Of a stretch of DNA of 12,223 bases, positions 12,126 through 12,223 are shown in pieces. Below the pieces are notes generated by a model. That model worked only from the letters and a program-made list of their open reading frames with translations, was not told the origin of the DNA and did not search any database. The DNA is from an uncultured Oscillospiraceae bacterium. GTDB lineage: Bacteria > Bacillota > Clostridia > Oscillospirales > Oscillospiraceae. Both the position numbers and the translations under genes were made by a program. Each line of letters starts with the position of its first letter. The stretch's first letter is position 1. The stretch is from the NCBI GenBank assembly GCA_900752285.1, contig CAADUW010000240.1:1-12223 (forward strand), in the 5' to 3' direction.

Positions 12126-12223
12126 TTTAAGGCAACACCGCACAATTGCGTCTGCGAGTCTCCGCCGTCTTTTTGCCCCACTTCTTCAGTTTGAAAAACG
12201 AGAAATACATACAGTATTCCTTC
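12126..12223 (-). repeat. Terminal inverted repeat, right copy
   Basis: Reverse complement of 3-100 with one mismatch (12135). It reads inward and ends about 50 bp upstream of the udp promoter. The flanks just inside the two copies differ beyond a short shared TTAAA, so the boundary is sharp. No target-site duplication can be judged, because the outer flanks are not in the window. Confidence 0.9.
12127..12210 (-). CDS. Micro-ORF of 27 codons inside the right terminal repeat
   Basis: Second copy of the short basic peptide frame, with the same AAGGA and spacing. It ends RRRNCAVLP, with Leu in place of Val at residue 26. Unknown function; translation is not proven. Confidence 0.3.
   Translation of the reverse strand: MYFSFFKLKKWGKKTAETRRRNCAVLP

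Noticed and set aside
1..12223. CRISPR array, toxin-antitoxin pair, riboswitch or phage gene cluster
   Set aside because: No regularly spaced direct repeats, no paired small toxin-like genes with recognisable motifs, no 5' leader with riboswitch-like architecture, and no structural phage genes were seen on either strand.

Overview
This 12.2 kb window comes from a bacterial chromosome. High GC outside one island, strong AGGAGG-type ribosome binding sites, consensus sigma-A promoters and the protein types suggest a Gram-positive Clostridia member, probably an Oscillospirales/Ruminococcaceae-type gut anaerobe. That placement is inference. An inverted copy of a ~98 bp repeat sits at each extreme end, so the window looks like a whole assembly contig that stops at dispersed repeats.

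Layout, left to right. (1) 1-100: terminal repeat, left copy, with a 27-codon micro-ORF. (2) 96-1403 (-): a MarR-type regulator followed 6 nt later by a metal-dependent amidohydrolase whose stop codon lies inside the repeat. (3) 1471-3313 (-): a small P-loop protein and glucose-6-phosphate isomerase (pgi), divergent from (4) 3499-4449 (+), a ROK glucokinase; together these two cover entry of glucose into glycolysis. (5) 4450-5825: a foreign-looking stretch holding hairpins, the frameshifted and internally deleted tail of a serine recombinase, and an AT-rich SAM methyltransferase gene bracketed by imperfect inverted repeats. (6) 5826-6727 (-): a predicted membrane protein, a GIY-YIG domain protein and tRNA-Leu(GAG) with its own perfect promoter and terminator. 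(7) 6828-7568 (+): a FlK-like hotdog thioesterase and a small protein of unknown function. (8) 7586-8167 (-): an HD-domain phosphohydrolase, divergent from 8250-9356 (+), a DUF2974/Mbeg1-like alpha/beta hydrolase that very probably starts at CTG. (9) 9445-12012 (-): kdgK and eda overlapping by ATGA (lower Entner-Doudoroff/KDG branch), preceded by uridine phosphorylase (udp) with its own promoter. (10) 12126-12223: terminal repeat, right copy, inverted.

Metabolically the window is mostly ordinary central carbon metabolism: GlcK and Pgi feed glycolysis, KdgK and Eda turn 2-keto-3-deoxygluconate into pyruvate and glyceraldehyde 3-phosphate, and Udp salvages uridine. No complete new defence or mobile system is visible. 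The signals most worth a second look are the end repeats with their conserved micro-ORF, the inverted-repeat-bracketed methyltransferase next to recombinase debris, the FlK-like thioesterase paired with an unknown protein, and the CTG start.
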